DNA of 64,000 nt. Origin: Streptomyces halstedii (GTDB taxonomy: Bacteria > Actinomycetota > Actinomycetes > Streptomycetales > Streptomycetaceae). Location: the NCBI GenBank assembly GCA_000720535.1, contig JOAZ01000035.1, positions 1-64,000 of the forward strand, read 5' to 3'. The first letter of the stretch is position 1. Each line of letters opens with the position of its first letter. The translations under genes and the position numbers were made by a program. This document shows, in pieces, positions 25,562-33,539 of the stretch. Under the pieces are notes generated by a model. It made no database searches. It saw nothing but the letters and a program-made list of their open reading frames with translations, and had not been told where the DNA came from.

Positions 25562-26614
25562 ATGGCACATCTGCACAAGCAGTTCGACGACCTGCTCACC
25601 CTGATCAACGTAGAACCCGACATCCTCGCGGCGACGCGCGAACGTCTCGTGTTGGCCCGCACGTTGGCTGAGAAGCACCCCGAGGGCCGTACGTCCTACA
25701 GCTCGGGTTCGATCCCCGTTGGCACCCACGTTCAGCCGCACGGGGGAGCCGTCAGCGACGGGGACGGCGGGATCATCTTGGACCGTGTCCGGCACCCGGA
25801 GCTTGGTCCTGACGGCGAAGGGGAGGCCCCGCACGCCGTCACCGACGCACTCGTCGCGTTCATCGGTCCGAAGCTCCGCGACCCGGAGCGCACCCCGTCT
25901 TACCCCAAAGCGCGAGTTTGCAAGTCCCGGCGTGGCCTCAAGATTCATTTCGGTGCTCCGGTTAACGGCACGGATGTCACGGTTGATCTCATCGTGGCGC
26001 TGCGCCGCCGCGGTGGGCGCGGACTATGGATCCCCGACCTGGAGCAGGTCCAGGGCTCCAAGAAGGCATGGAGTGCCAGCGACCCCCAAGGCCACGTAGA
26101 GCTGTTGACTTCCGGCGCCGACGCCCTGCGGCGCACCCGGCGCCGCGCCATCCGCATCCTCAAGGCGTGGAATGCACAGGCTGCGAAGCCAGGCTTTTCC
26201 TCGCACCAACTCTCCGTGTGGGCATATGAGTTCGTTGAGCCGCGAATGGGCCTCGTCGGCGCGGTGTACGCGGTGCTCCGGGAGGCCGCCCTGCGCCTCC
26301 AGCGTGGCGAGCCGACCGAGGATCCGCGCTCCGTTTCGCCCGACCTCAAGCCGCTGATCCCAGACGCGGATGCGGAGCGGCGGCTGCGGGTCGCCGCTGA
26401 CAAGCTCGCGAAGGCCATAGCCGATCCCGACGACATCGACACGGTGGCGGAGGTCTTGCAGCAGCTCTTCCCCAAGACGATGCGTGAACGAGAGCGTTCC
26501 TTCTCCGCCGCCTCCGCTCCCCTGAGCACCACCGCCAGCCTCGGTCTCGCCGGCGCGAGTCTGCTCCTTCCGAAGACGCGTTCGTGGAGGGAAGACGTGT
26601 CCGGTGGGCGGTGA
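25562..26614 (+). CDS. CBASS-like CD-NTase (cyclic oligonucleotide synthase)
   Basis: 350 residues of the SMODS/CD-NTase superfamily. The nucleotidyltransferase motifs are G49-S50 with T55 (SSGSIPVGT), a D66/D68 pair (SDGDGG) and the third acidic residue D142 in VTVDLIVAL; a helical C-terminal region follows. These enzymes sense phage infection and make a cyclic di- or trinucleotide second messenger that activates an effector. It is the first of three genes with overlapping ends (E2-like, then a TM protein). AAGGAA lies just before ATG 25562; the product nucleotide cannot be predicted. Confidence 0.78.
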   Translation: MAHLHKQFDDLLTLINVEPDILAATRERLVLARTLAEKHPEGRTSYSSGSIPVGTHVQPHGGAVSDGDGGIILDRVRHPELGPDGEGEAPHAVTDALVAFIGPKLRDPERTPSYPKARVCKSRRGLKIHFGAPVNGTDVTVDLIVALRRRGGRGLWIPDLEQVQGSKKAWSASDPQGHVELLTSGADALRRTRRRAIRILKAWNAQAAKPGFSSHQLSVWAYEFVEPRMGLVGAVYAVLREAALRLQRGEPTEDPRSVSPDLKPLIPDADAERRLRVAADKLAKAIADPDDIDTVAEVLQQLFPKTMRERERSFSAASAPLSTTASLGLAGASLLLPKTRSWREDVSGGR

Positions 26615-27077
26615 CCGGCGTGCCGCGCGCCGTCCTTGGTTCGCCCGTCCCGTGGCCCGCGACAAGCTGTTGACCGAGATGCGCTCAACGGGGCTCGACG
26701 CGCGCGAGGTGGACAGGCCCACCGACTTCGCGTCCGGTTTCACTGTCCAGGTCTACCCGCACGTGCAGATCCTGCCCTTGCATAGTCTCCGCATCGTCTT
26801 CGCTCCCGGCGATCCAGCATTCCCCCGCGTCCACGCACGTGGACCCGACTGCCCGGCCCACCGCAACCCCGATGGTTCCCTTTGCCTTTGGTACCCGAAG
26901 GACGCGTCCTCGCGCCGGTGGTCGCCCGGCGACGGTGGGCGACTCCTCGTCGCGATCATCGTCCGCCATCTGCGCTGGGAGTCTGCCTATCGCTCCACCG
27001 GCGTCTGGCCGGGCTTCGAAGCACCCCACGGCCTCGGTTCACCGGGCCTCGACGAACAGGACCAAATAATTGGCTGA
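26604..27077 (+). CDS. Stand-alone prokaryotic E2-like protein (CBASS accessory)
   Basis: 157 residues. Segment HRNPDGSLCLWYP (H86, C94) matches the His/Cys signature of prokaryotic E2 ubiquitin-conjugating-like domains tied to SMODS nucleotidyltransferases; a WSPGDGGRLLVAI helix follows. In short type II CBASS operons such an E2 protein without E1 or JAB partners modifies the CD-NTase. The GTG start overlaps the end of the CD-NTase gene by 11 bp, so they are translationally coupled. Without a structural search the E2 assignment is by motif only. Confidence 0.65.
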   Translation: MGGDRRAARRPWFARPVARDKLLTEMRSTGLDAREVDRPTDFASGFTVQVYPHVQILPLHSLRIVFAPGDPAFPRVHARGPDCPAHRNPDGSLCLWYPKDASSRRWSPGDGGRLLVAIIVRHLRWESAYRSTGVWPGFEAPHGLGSPGLDEQDQIIG

Positions 27078-27660
27078 CGCGATCAAGGCCCTCGGCCCCT
27101 ACGCTGCTGTTTTTGCCGCACTAGTGACCGGCCTCGTCCTCGGCGTCCAGGCGCGTATCGGCCGTCGCGCTCAGCTGCAGGAGCGGAAGCAGGAATTGTT
27201 CGCGAGCGCGTACGAGGTGAGTATTCAGTACGCGGAGATGGCTTACGCCGTGCGGCGCCGCCGCGCGGATGCTGCCGCCGAGGAGCGGGTTCGCCTGTCG
27301 GAGCAGCTGCGGGAGATCCAGTCCAGACTGACTTGGCACGAGGCGTGGGTCCGCTTCGAGGCTCCGGAGGTGGGCGCCGCGTACGACGAACTCGTAGCCC
27401 GCACCCGGACAGTGGCGGGGCAGAGCATGAAGGAGGCGTGGCGCTCGCCCCCAGCGGGGGACGATCCGGCGATGGTGATCTCGACTTCGGTCGTTGACCT
27501 GCGGGTGCTGGCGGATGTCCGCGAGCGATACATGGCCGCGGTGGAAGCGCACCTTCGCCCCGGGGGCCGCGCCCTCCGCCTCATCCCGCGGCCGCGCCGC
27601 GCCTTGCCGCCTTCTCCCGTGCCCGCTCCACCGCCCGGTACTGGCCCTGGGCCCACGTGA
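27070..27660 (+). CDS. Candidate CBASS membrane effector (single-TM, coiled-coil)
   Basis: 196 residues. The N-terminal hydrophobic helix (about residues 9-30, YAAVFAALVTGLVLGVQARI) is followed by a long charged helical region and a proline-rich C-terminus. It is the third gene of the CD-NTase/E2 operon (TTG start overlapping the E2 gene by 8 bp), the position of the effector that cyclic nucleotides activate, often a membrane-disrupting protein. I do not recognise the family, so effector status is inferred from context. Confidence 0.55.
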   Translation: MADAIKALGPYAAVFAALVTGLVLGVQARIGRRAQLQERKQELFASAYEVSIQYAEMAYAVRRRRADAAAEERVRLSEQLREIQSRLTWHEAWVRFEAPEVGAAYDELVARTRTVAGQSMKEAWRSPPAGDDPAMVISTSVVDLRVLADVRERYMAAVEAHLRPGGRALRLIPRPRRALPPSPVPAPPPGTGPGPT

Positions 27661-27686
27661 TCACCGACGCTCTCGAACGGATCGAT

Positions 27687-28436
27687 TCACAGTGTCAATT
27701 CGTCGAATACATCGTCCGGCAGCGTCTTGATGTACGCGATGCGTGCACGGATGGCTGCCTCGAGATTGGCCAACGACAAGCTCACCGAAGGCTCGATGAA
27801 GTGTTCGCTGCCCGCCTCGGCGGTGAGTAGCGCGGCAGCGTCGTAGTTGCCCTCTTTGACCATGCGTTCGAAGAAGATCTTGTACCGTCCTATGTACGAC
27901 GCTCCCTCGAAGATTGGGTCCGGCGGAAACGGCATGTTCTTGGGCAACTCGACCTTTGTCAATGACTTCGGCGCGCGTTCTACGAGCATGATGAAACCGA
28001 ACCAGGGCTTCAACTTGCCGAATAGGCCGCGCTCTGCGGCCATCTTGGAGTCGGCCGCGAGCCCGAGGGCTTCCTCCGTCCGGTTGTTGAAGTTGTTGCT
28101 GAACGAGGGGCCTCGCTGGGACTTGAACTCCAGCGCCGCGATGAGGGAGCCGCGGTAGAGCACCAGGAGATCCCAGTTCTTCGCCGGTCGAAAGTACGCC
28201 GGCAGATGGTTGTGACCGGTCGTGCGCACCTCAAGGGTGATGTCAGGATCGGCGCGCCAGATCTTCGCCACGACTTCCTGCATAGCGTCCATCTGCTTGC
28301 CGCCGGTGACAGCTGCGCGATTGCCGGTGTCCTTCACCCCGGTCGCTTGGCCCTGCTTCGCGGCCTGTAGGTCCAGGCCCTTCCAGTAGCCGAGAACAGC
28401 GGCGCGCCAGGTCTCGACAGGTGTCAGGTCGCTCAT
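27687..28436 (-). CDS. PaeR7I/XhoI-type restriction endonuclease
   Basis: 249 residues. Segments NWDLLVLYRGSLIAALEFKS and GPSFSNNFNNR with TEEALGLAADS match the PaeR7I family, including PD-(D/E)xK-type residues D89, E103 and K105. This family, with XhoI, cleaves CTCGAG. It is preceded by its methyltransferase (26-bp gap) and is convergent with the CBASS operon. It protects the host from incoming DNA and may also stabilise the element by post-segregational killing. Confidence 0.88.
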   Translation of the reverse strand: MSDLTPVETWRAAVLGYWKGLDLQAAKQGQATGVKDTGNRAAVTGGKQMDAMQEVVAKIWRADPDITLEVRTTGHNHLPAYFRPAKNWDLLVLYRGSLIAALEFKSQRGPSFSNNFNNRTEEALGLAADSKMAAERGLFGKLKPWFGFIMLVERAPKSLTKVELPKNMPFPPDPIFEGASYIGRYKIFFERMVKEGNYDAAALLTAEAGSEHFIEPSVSLSLANLEAAIRARIAYIKTLPDDVFDELTL

Positions 28437-28462
28437 GGCCCCCTCTTCTTCTATCTGGATCT

Positions 28463-30094
28463 TCAGATGCTGCCGACGGGCAGCCCGTATGCTTCTTCGG
28501 CCGCACGCGTTGCAGCCGCCCTGTCGCCGGCGCGGAATGCGTCACGGAGCCTGGAGGCGATGTCGTCAGGGATCGTCTCGGGGCGCGGAACGGCGATCTT
28601 CCGCAGGTATTGCGCCTGGAATCGCAGCGTGCCGCCACGCATCTTCACCCCGTAGGCGCTCACGAAAGCCTCTGCGATCCGAGACAGCAGCAGCCCGCCG
28701 AGTACTTCCATGTCCCACGTCGACGAGACGATGTAGTACAGGTTGTGGTGCGGGTAGTAGCCGCCTGGCTCCAGTACCGGCGTGATCTGGGCTTTCATGT
28801 CCTGGAGAAGCAGCTTCGGCCGTTCGGCGAGGCCGGGGTAGACCTTGTCGATGGTGCGGTGCCAGGTGCTCGGGTTCTTCCTCGCGACGAAGCGCTGCTT
28901 GACGTTCGGGTGTGATGCGAGGGCGGCCACGAACTTCGGGTAGTCCCCGGGATCCACGAGCCTGCCCTCGTCGTCCCACGGGTTCAGCAGCATCTTCGAT
29001 GGCGTCGTGAGGCGACCTGTACGGATGTCGTCGGCCATGACGATGGGCGTCAGCCGATCTTGCTCGACACCGATGCCGGCTTCTGGGCTGATGATGTAAG
29101 CCTTGTCGGCTCCGGTCGCGACCCCGATGCTGATCCTCGTCGAGCCGTCTGCTTCGAGCGTCGGGAACGTATCCTGTAGGTGCTCGAGCAGCTTGATGGT
29201 GCGAGGGGGTCCTGCGGGCCAGAAGTCGTCGGTCTCGAACCAGCTGGGGAGGCGCGCGCCTTCCCAGCCCTTGCCTGAAGCCTCCTCCGCCTCGCCCCGC
29301 ACGAACGACAGGGCTTCGCTAGCGGAGGCCGCTCCGAACGCGGCAGTGGTGTCGATGAACGTGGCGCTACCCTGCTCGGAGTTGGTCAGGATCGTGATCG
29401 CCGGATAGGCGGATACCTCTGCTTCAAATGCGTCCACATCGTGCATCTGCCACACCGACTCGACCGCGTAGTGTGAGGTCACAAGGCCCCGTAGGTGCTT
29501 CCCGTAGGCGTTTCGCATCCAACGGTCCGCGCAGATGAACCCAACCTTCCCTCCGCTTGCGAGGATGGACAGCGAACGCTCGTAGAACCCGACGTAGATG
29601 TCCGCTCGTCCACGCATCGTCCGCCATGTCTTGCGGTAGGTAGCCTCGGTCTCGTCATCGAGATCCTCGGTGCGGATGTAGGGCGGGTTGCCGATCACGA
29701 AGTCGGCATCGGTCGGTACCGCGTCGAGAAGGAAGTCGCCGTGATGCAGCCAGCCAGCGGACAGGGTTCGGGCTTCTGTCGGTCTTGCCCCAGCGGCTTG
29801 GAGCATGTCCTCTGACTTCTTCCGGCAGGTCGCGACATGATCGTGCTGGAGATCGAGGCCGTACAGGCAGTCAGCCAGTGCCGGTGGTTCGGCGCCATGG
29901 ATCTTTGCAGACTCGAGCAGTCGCTCCAACGTTGGGACGAAAAACGCTCCGGACCCGAGCGATGGTTCAACGACCCTCATCTGGGTTAGGTCCTTGTTTG
30001 GCGTATAGCCGACCAGATCAAGAATCGTCTCGACGACCCATCGTCGGGTGAAGACCTCGCCGTACTCGATCTCGTCTGGGGCAGCTGCAGCCAT
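28463..30094 (-). CDS. PaeR7I-type N6-adenine DNA methyltransferase
   Basis: 543 residues with SAM-binding motif I EPSLGSGAF and catalytic motif IV GNPPYIRTED in the gamma order, as in Eco57I- and PaeR7I-type adenine methyltransferases. It should methylate the adenine of CTCGAG and protect the genome from the co-transcribed endonuclease. The methyltransferase precedes the nuclease in the operon, which favours modification before cutting. The ATG has GAGGAA about 6 nt upstream. The gene itself contains CTCGAG at 29183 and 29912, consistent with self-protection. Confidence 0.9.
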   Translation of the reverse strand: MAAAAPDEIEYGEVFTRRWVVETILDLVGYTPNKDLTQMRVVEPSLGSGAFFVPTLERLLESAKIHGAEPPALADCLYGLDLQHDHVATCRKKSEDMLQAAGARPTEARTLSAGWLHHGDFLLDAVPTDADFVIGNPPYIRTEDLDDETEATYRKTWRTMRGRADIYVGFYERSLSILASGGKVGFICADRWMRNAYGKHLRGLVTSHYAVESVWQMHDVDAFEAEVSAYPAITILTNSEQGSATFIDTTAAFGAASASEALSFVRGEAEEASGKGWEGARLPSWFETDDFWPAGPPRTIKLLEHLQDTFPTLEADGSTRISIGVATGADKAYIISPEAGIGVEQDRLTPIVMADDIRTGRLTTPSKMLLNPWDDEGRLVDPGDYPKFVAALASHPNVKQRFVARKNPSTWHRTIDKVYPGLAERPKLLLQDMKAQITPVLEPGGYYPHHNLYYIVSSTWDMEVLGGLLLSRIAEAFVSAYGVKMRGGTLRFQAQYLRKIAVPRPETIPDDIASRLRDAFRAGDRAAATRAAEEAYGLPVGSI

Positions 30095-30517
30095 GGGTTC
30101 CTCTCGTCACGGCTCACTGCACGAGCCCTCGCTCCAAGGCTATCGGTGGGTGCGACCGCCAGAGCACTTCTCGCACCTCGCTACTCGGATTCGTCGCCGC
30201 GGCGGCTCGTCGAAGCTCTCTTTCGTGATGAGCGAAGTTCCCGTGTGCCTCCGGCAGCAGGCACGTGTCGCAGCAGGGCCCCGAAGCCCCCCCACTCCAG
30301 CAAGCTCCTTGGGAGGTTCGCTCAGCTTCCGCCCGCCACTGCATGCGCGCTGCGCCTCAACTCTCGCCCGTTCCTCTGGAGCCGCCGCAGGAGACCTGCG
30401 GCCTGTACGTCGTGGTCGCAGATGGCTTGGCGACGGCCCGGAGTGTGACACGTGCGGTCAGGCGCTGAGCGAAGCTCTCGCTCGTTGCGGATGGCGCCCA
30501 CTCTCGGTCGCGCCAAC
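30095..30517. other. Intergenic stretch before the right element end
   Basis: About 420 bp upstream of the methyltransferase gene. Open frames on both strands have no recognisable protein, so I treat it as non-coding. It should hold the promoter of the restriction-modification operon and perhaps further integrase arm sites. Confidence 0.45.
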
Positions 30518-30537
30518 TGAGACCAGAACTGAGACCA
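30518..30537. repeat. Paired TGAGACCA repeats near the right end
   Basis: TGAGACCA occurs at 30518-30525 and 30530-30537, 12 bp apart, the same orientation and spacing as at 289-308. It lies 25 bp from the right direct repeat. Arm-type recombinase binding is the likely role, inferred from position. Confidence 0.55.
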
Positions 30538-30540
30538 GCA

Positions 30541-30582
30541 ACGTCGAAGGGCCCCACCGCAAGCGGTGGGGCCCTTCGACGT
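30541..30582 (-). terminator. Long perfect hairpin after tRNA-Ser
   Basis: A 20-bp stem (30541-30560 with 30563-30582) has a 2-nt loop and lies directly after the 3' end of the minus-strand tRNA-Ser. It would terminate tRNA transcription. The right arm lies inside the 95-bp repeat while the left arm belongs to the element. Confidence 0.7.
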
Positions 30583-30656
30583 ATTGCCCGGTGAGAGCAA
30601 TGGCGGAGGATACGAGATTCGAACTCGTGAGGGGTTGCCCCCAACACGCTTTCCAA
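30562..30656. repeat. attR direct repeat (in tRNA-Ser)
   Basis: Identical to 98-192. Here the repeat continues into the intact 5' half of the tRNA gene, so this end preserves a functional tRNA-Ser and is the chromosomal junction. Confidence 0.92.
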
Positions 30657-30688
30657 GCGTGCGCCCTAGGCCACTAGGCGAATCCTCC
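30601..30688 (-). tRNA. tRNA-Ser(GGA)
   Basis: 88 nt including an encoded CCA. The acceptor stem GGAGGAT/ATCCTCC, the anticodon stem CACGC/GCGTG with loop TTGGAAA (anticodon GGA), the long variable arm typical of tRNA-Ser and the discriminator G are all present. It is the integration site of the element and remains intact on this side. Confidence 0.95.
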
Positions 30689-30863
30689 GCCGCAAACAAT
30701 ACAAGACGTTTGAGGGTGCTCGCGAACACGTTCCCCGTAGAACGTTCCCGGGAGGGTCCGCGGGGGTCCGAGGGAGGGTCCGGAGGCGGGTGGGGTGTTC
30801 GTCCGCCGTGATCGTCTCCGGGGGCGGGGCCGGTTGTCGGTGCGCCCCGATAACCTCGTAGAT

Positions 30864-33209
30864 GTGTCGTCCCTTGCGCTGTACCGCCGCTATCGCCCCG
30901 AGTCCTTCGCCGAGGTCATCGGTCAGGAGCATGTCACTGACCCCTTGCAGCAGGCCCTGCGGAACAACCGGGTCAACCACGCGTACCTGTTCAGCGGGCC
31001 GCGCGGGTGTGGAAAGACGACCAGCGCCCGCATCCTCGCGCGCTGTCTGAACTGCGAGCAGGGACCGACGCCGACGCCGTGCGGGGAGTGCCAGTCCTGC
31101 CGTGACCTGGCGCGCAACGGGCCGGGTTCGATCGATGTGATCGAGATCGACGCCGCCTCGCACGGTGGTGTGGACGACGCCCGTGACCTGCGGGAGAAGG
31201 CGTTCTTCGGGCCCGCGTCGAGCCGGTACAAGATCTACATCATCGACGAGGCGCACATGGTCACCCCGGCGGGGTTCAACGCCCTGCTGAAGGTGGTCGA
31301 GGAGCCGCCGGAGCATCTGAAGTTCATCTTCGCGACCACCGAGCCCGAGAAGGTCATCGGCACGATCCGGTCGCGTACGCACCACTACCCGTTCCGGCTG
31401 GTGCCCCCCGGGACGCTGCGGAGTTACCTCGCCGAGGTGTGCGGCAAGGAGAACAGCCCCGTCGAGGACGGTGTGCTGCCGCTCGTCGTGCGGGCCGGTG
31501 CGGGTTCCGTCCGTGACTCGATGTCCGTGATGGACCAGCTGCTGGCCGGGGCGGGCGAGGACGGTGTGACCTATGCCATGGCGACCTCGCTCCTCGGGTA
31601 CACGGACGGGTCCCTGCTGGACTCGGTCGTGGACGCCTTCGCGGCCGGCGACGGGGCGGCGGCCTTCGAGGTCGTGGACCGGGTGGTCGAGGGCGGTAAC
31701 GACCCCCGTCGCTTCGTGGCCGATCTGCTGGAGCGGCTGCGCGATCTGGTGATCCTCGCCGCGGTGCCGGACGCCGGGGACAAGGGGCTCATCGACGCCC
31801 CCGCCGACGTGGTCGAGCGGATGCAGGCGCAGGCCGCCGTCTTCGGCGCCGCCGAGCTGAGCCGTGCCGCCGACCTGGTCAACGAGGGCCTTACGGAGAT
31901 GCGTGGGGCGACCTCGCCGCGGCTTCAGGTCGAGCTGATCTGCGCCCGTGTGCTGCTGCCCGCCGCGTTCGACGACGAGCGTTCGCTCCAGGCCCGGCTG
32001 GACCGGCTGGAGCGCGGCGCCTCCTTCGCGACGGCCGGGGCCGGTCCCGCCGTGGGGTACGTACCCGGCCCGGAGGCCCACGCGCCCGGTGCGGCGCTGC
32101 CCGGCGGGGGGCCCGCCGCCGCGCGGGCCGCGGTGCGGGGAGAGGCGCCCGGCACCGCCCCCGCCCCCGCCGTAGCCCCCCCGGTGCCCCAGACAGCCGG
32201 TCAGGGCGCTCCCCCCGCCGCGGAGCCTTCGCCCGGCATGTCTCCGCCTGCCGCGCCCGCCGTGCCGACGGCTCAGCAGACGCCGCCGGTCCAGCACTCC
32301 CAGGCCCAGCAGCCCCAAGCCCAGCACTCCCAGGCCCAGCAGGCTCCCGCCGGGCCCGGTGGCGCGCGGCCCGGTGCCTGGCCGACCGCCGCTCCGGCCG
32401 GTGGCGGCCCAGGTGGTGCCGAGACCACGCGCCGGCCCGGCGGCTGGCCCACCGCGGCGGCTCCCGGCCGGGCCGCGCCTCCGCAGCCCCCGGCGCAGCC
32501 TCACGCCCCGGCCGCCCCGGCGCCCGGTCCCGCCGCGCCCCCGGCCGGCGGCCCGGACATGGCCCAAGGCGCGGCCCAGGTACGGAACATGTGGCCCGAC
32601 ATCCTGGAGGCGGTGAAGAACCGCCGCCGTTTCACGTGGATCCTGCTCAGCCAGAACGCCCAGGTGAGCGGGTTCGACGGCAGCACCCTCCAGCTCGCCT
32701 TCCTCAACGCCGGAGCGCGGGACACCTTCGCGAGCAGTGGCAGCGAGGACGTACTGAAGCAGGCGCTGGCCGAGCAGTTCAACGCCACCTGGCGCGTCGA
32801 CGCCGTCGTCGACCCGTCGGGCGGTGGCGGCGCGCCCCCGCAGTCGGGCGGCGGTGGCGGCCGGCCTCCGGCCTCCGGCCCGTACCAGGGCGCCGCGCCC
32901 ACCGGGGGCGCGTACCAGGCCGCACCGCCCGCCCCGCAGACGCCGTCGTACGAGTCCCGGCCCGCCCCCGCCCAGCAGCCCCCGGCACCGGCTCCGCAGT
33001 CCTCGCCTCCGCCCCAGCACTCCGGGCGGCCCGAGCCGTCGGGGTACGACCGTGCCCCGGCCCCCGAGCCGCCGCACGCGGTCGCGCCCGAGGACGACAC
33101 CGCCGAGGCGGACGACCCGGACCTGGTCGACTCCGCGCTGTCCGGGCACGACCTGATCGTCCGTGAGCTCGGCGCCACGGTCATCGAGGAGTTCACCAAC
33201 GAGCAGTGA
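30864..33209 (+). CDS. dnaX: DNA polymerase III subunits gamma and tau
   Basis: 781 residues. The clamp-loader AAA+ ATPase has Walker A GPRGCGKTTSARILA, zinc-binding cysteines (CLNCEQ, CGECQSC) and IIDEAHM. Residues about 400-580 form a long Pro/Ala/Gln-rich linker with repeated QHSQAQQ-type units, and the C-terminal domain binds the polymerase alpha subunit and helicase. GTG 30864 begins at the conserved SSLALYRRYRP; the longer in-frame extension to 30795 is unlikely. It assembles the sliding clamp at replication forks. Confidence 0.95.
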   Translation: MSSLALYRRYRPESFAEVIGQEHVTDPLQQALRNNRVNHAYLFSGPRGCGKTTSARILARCLNCEQGPTPTPCGECQSCRDLARNGPGSIDVIEIDAASHGGVDDARDLREKAFFGPASSRYKIYIIDEAHMVTPAGFNALLKVVEEPPEHLKFIFATTEPEKVIGTIRSRTHHYPFRLVPPGTLRSYLAEVCGKENSPVEDGVLPLVVRAGAGSVRDSMSVMDQLLAGAGEDGVTYAMATSLLGYTDGSLLDSVVDAFAAGDGAAAFEVVDRVVEGGNDPRRFVADLLERLRDLVILAAVPDAGDKGLIDAPADVVERMQAQAAVFGAAELSRAADLVNEGLTEMRGATSPRLQVELICARVLLPAAFDDERSLQARLDRLERGASFATAGAGPAVGYVPGPEAHAPGAALPGGGPAAARAAVRGEAPGTAPAPAVAPPVPQTAGQGAPPAAEPSPGMSPPAAPAVPTAQQTPPVQHSQAQQPQAQHSQAQQAPAGPGGARPGAWPTAAPAGGGPGGAETTRRPGGWPTAAAPGRAAPPQPPAQPHAPAAPAPGPAAPPAGGPDMAQGAAQVRNMWPDILEAVKNRRRFTWILLSQNAQVSGFDGSTLQLAFLNAGARDTFASSGSEDVLKQALAEQFNATWRVDAVVDPSGGGGAPPQSGGGGGRPPASGPYQGAAPTGGAYQAAPPAPQTPSYESRPAPAQQPPAPAPQSSPPPQHSGRPEPSGYDRAPAPEPPHAVAPEDDTAEADDPDLVDSALSGHDLIVRELGATVIEEFTNEQ

Positions 33210-33280
33210 GCGGGCTGTCCGCCACCACCCGGCCTGAGGCGACGCACCGAACGCCCTTGACGGCCCCGTCCGTCCCACGG

Positions 33281-33467
33281 TGCCGGGTCCGTCCAGCCTC
33301 ACGGGGCGGAGTCCGTCAGGTCCTGCGGTGCCGGTCCGTTCAGCCTCACGGGGCGGAGTCCGTCAGGCCTTACGGTGCCGGGCCGTTCAGCCCCATGGCC
33401 GGAGTTCGTCCAGCCCCACGGGCCGGGTCCGTCAAGTCCCAGGGCCGAGCCCGTCCAGCCCCACGGC
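33281..33467. repeat. Four imperfect ~47-bp tandem repeats
   Basis: Units starting at about 33281, 33329, 33376 and 33423 share a TGCCGG...CCGTTCAGCC...GGGGCGGAGTCCGTCAGG core, degenerating in the last copy. They fill the gap between dnaX and purD. They could be expanded intergenic sequence or a hairpin-rich control region; no coding sense is apparent. Confidence 0.65.
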
Positions 33468-33539
33468 CCGGAGCACCCGCGAGTCCCACGGACTGGAGGC
33501 CGTCAAGGGCGTTCGGTCCCGGCGACTAGGCTGCTCCCC

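Larger units (their letters stand above)
98..30656. mobile_element. Integrated mobilizable element in tRNA-Ser(GGA)
   Basis: A 95-bp perfect direct repeat at 98-192 and 30562-30656 brackets about 30.5 kb. The right copy is the 3' half of an intact tRNA-Ser(GGA) plus downstream sequence, and the left copy is only the tRNA 3' fragment. Inside are a tyrosine integrase, excisionase, HTH regulator, split DnaB-like helicase, DUF2637 protein, MobC and relaxase. I see no FtsK/TraB translocase and no type IV secretion gene, so an integrative mobilizable element is the best description. Cargo includes restriction and CBASS genes and a metabolic cluster. Confidence 0.9.

Noticed and set aside
30690-30800. 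Possible SRP RNA gene between tRNA-Ser and dnaX
   Set aside because: The conserved SRP core (GGTCAGGTCC/GGAAGGAAGCAGCC type) could not be found in this gap.
30666-33302. 878-residue minus-strand frame across dnaX
   Set aside because: Antisense to the conserved dnaX frame; Gly/Arg/Val-rich sequence without domains, as expected for the shadow frame of a high-GC gene.
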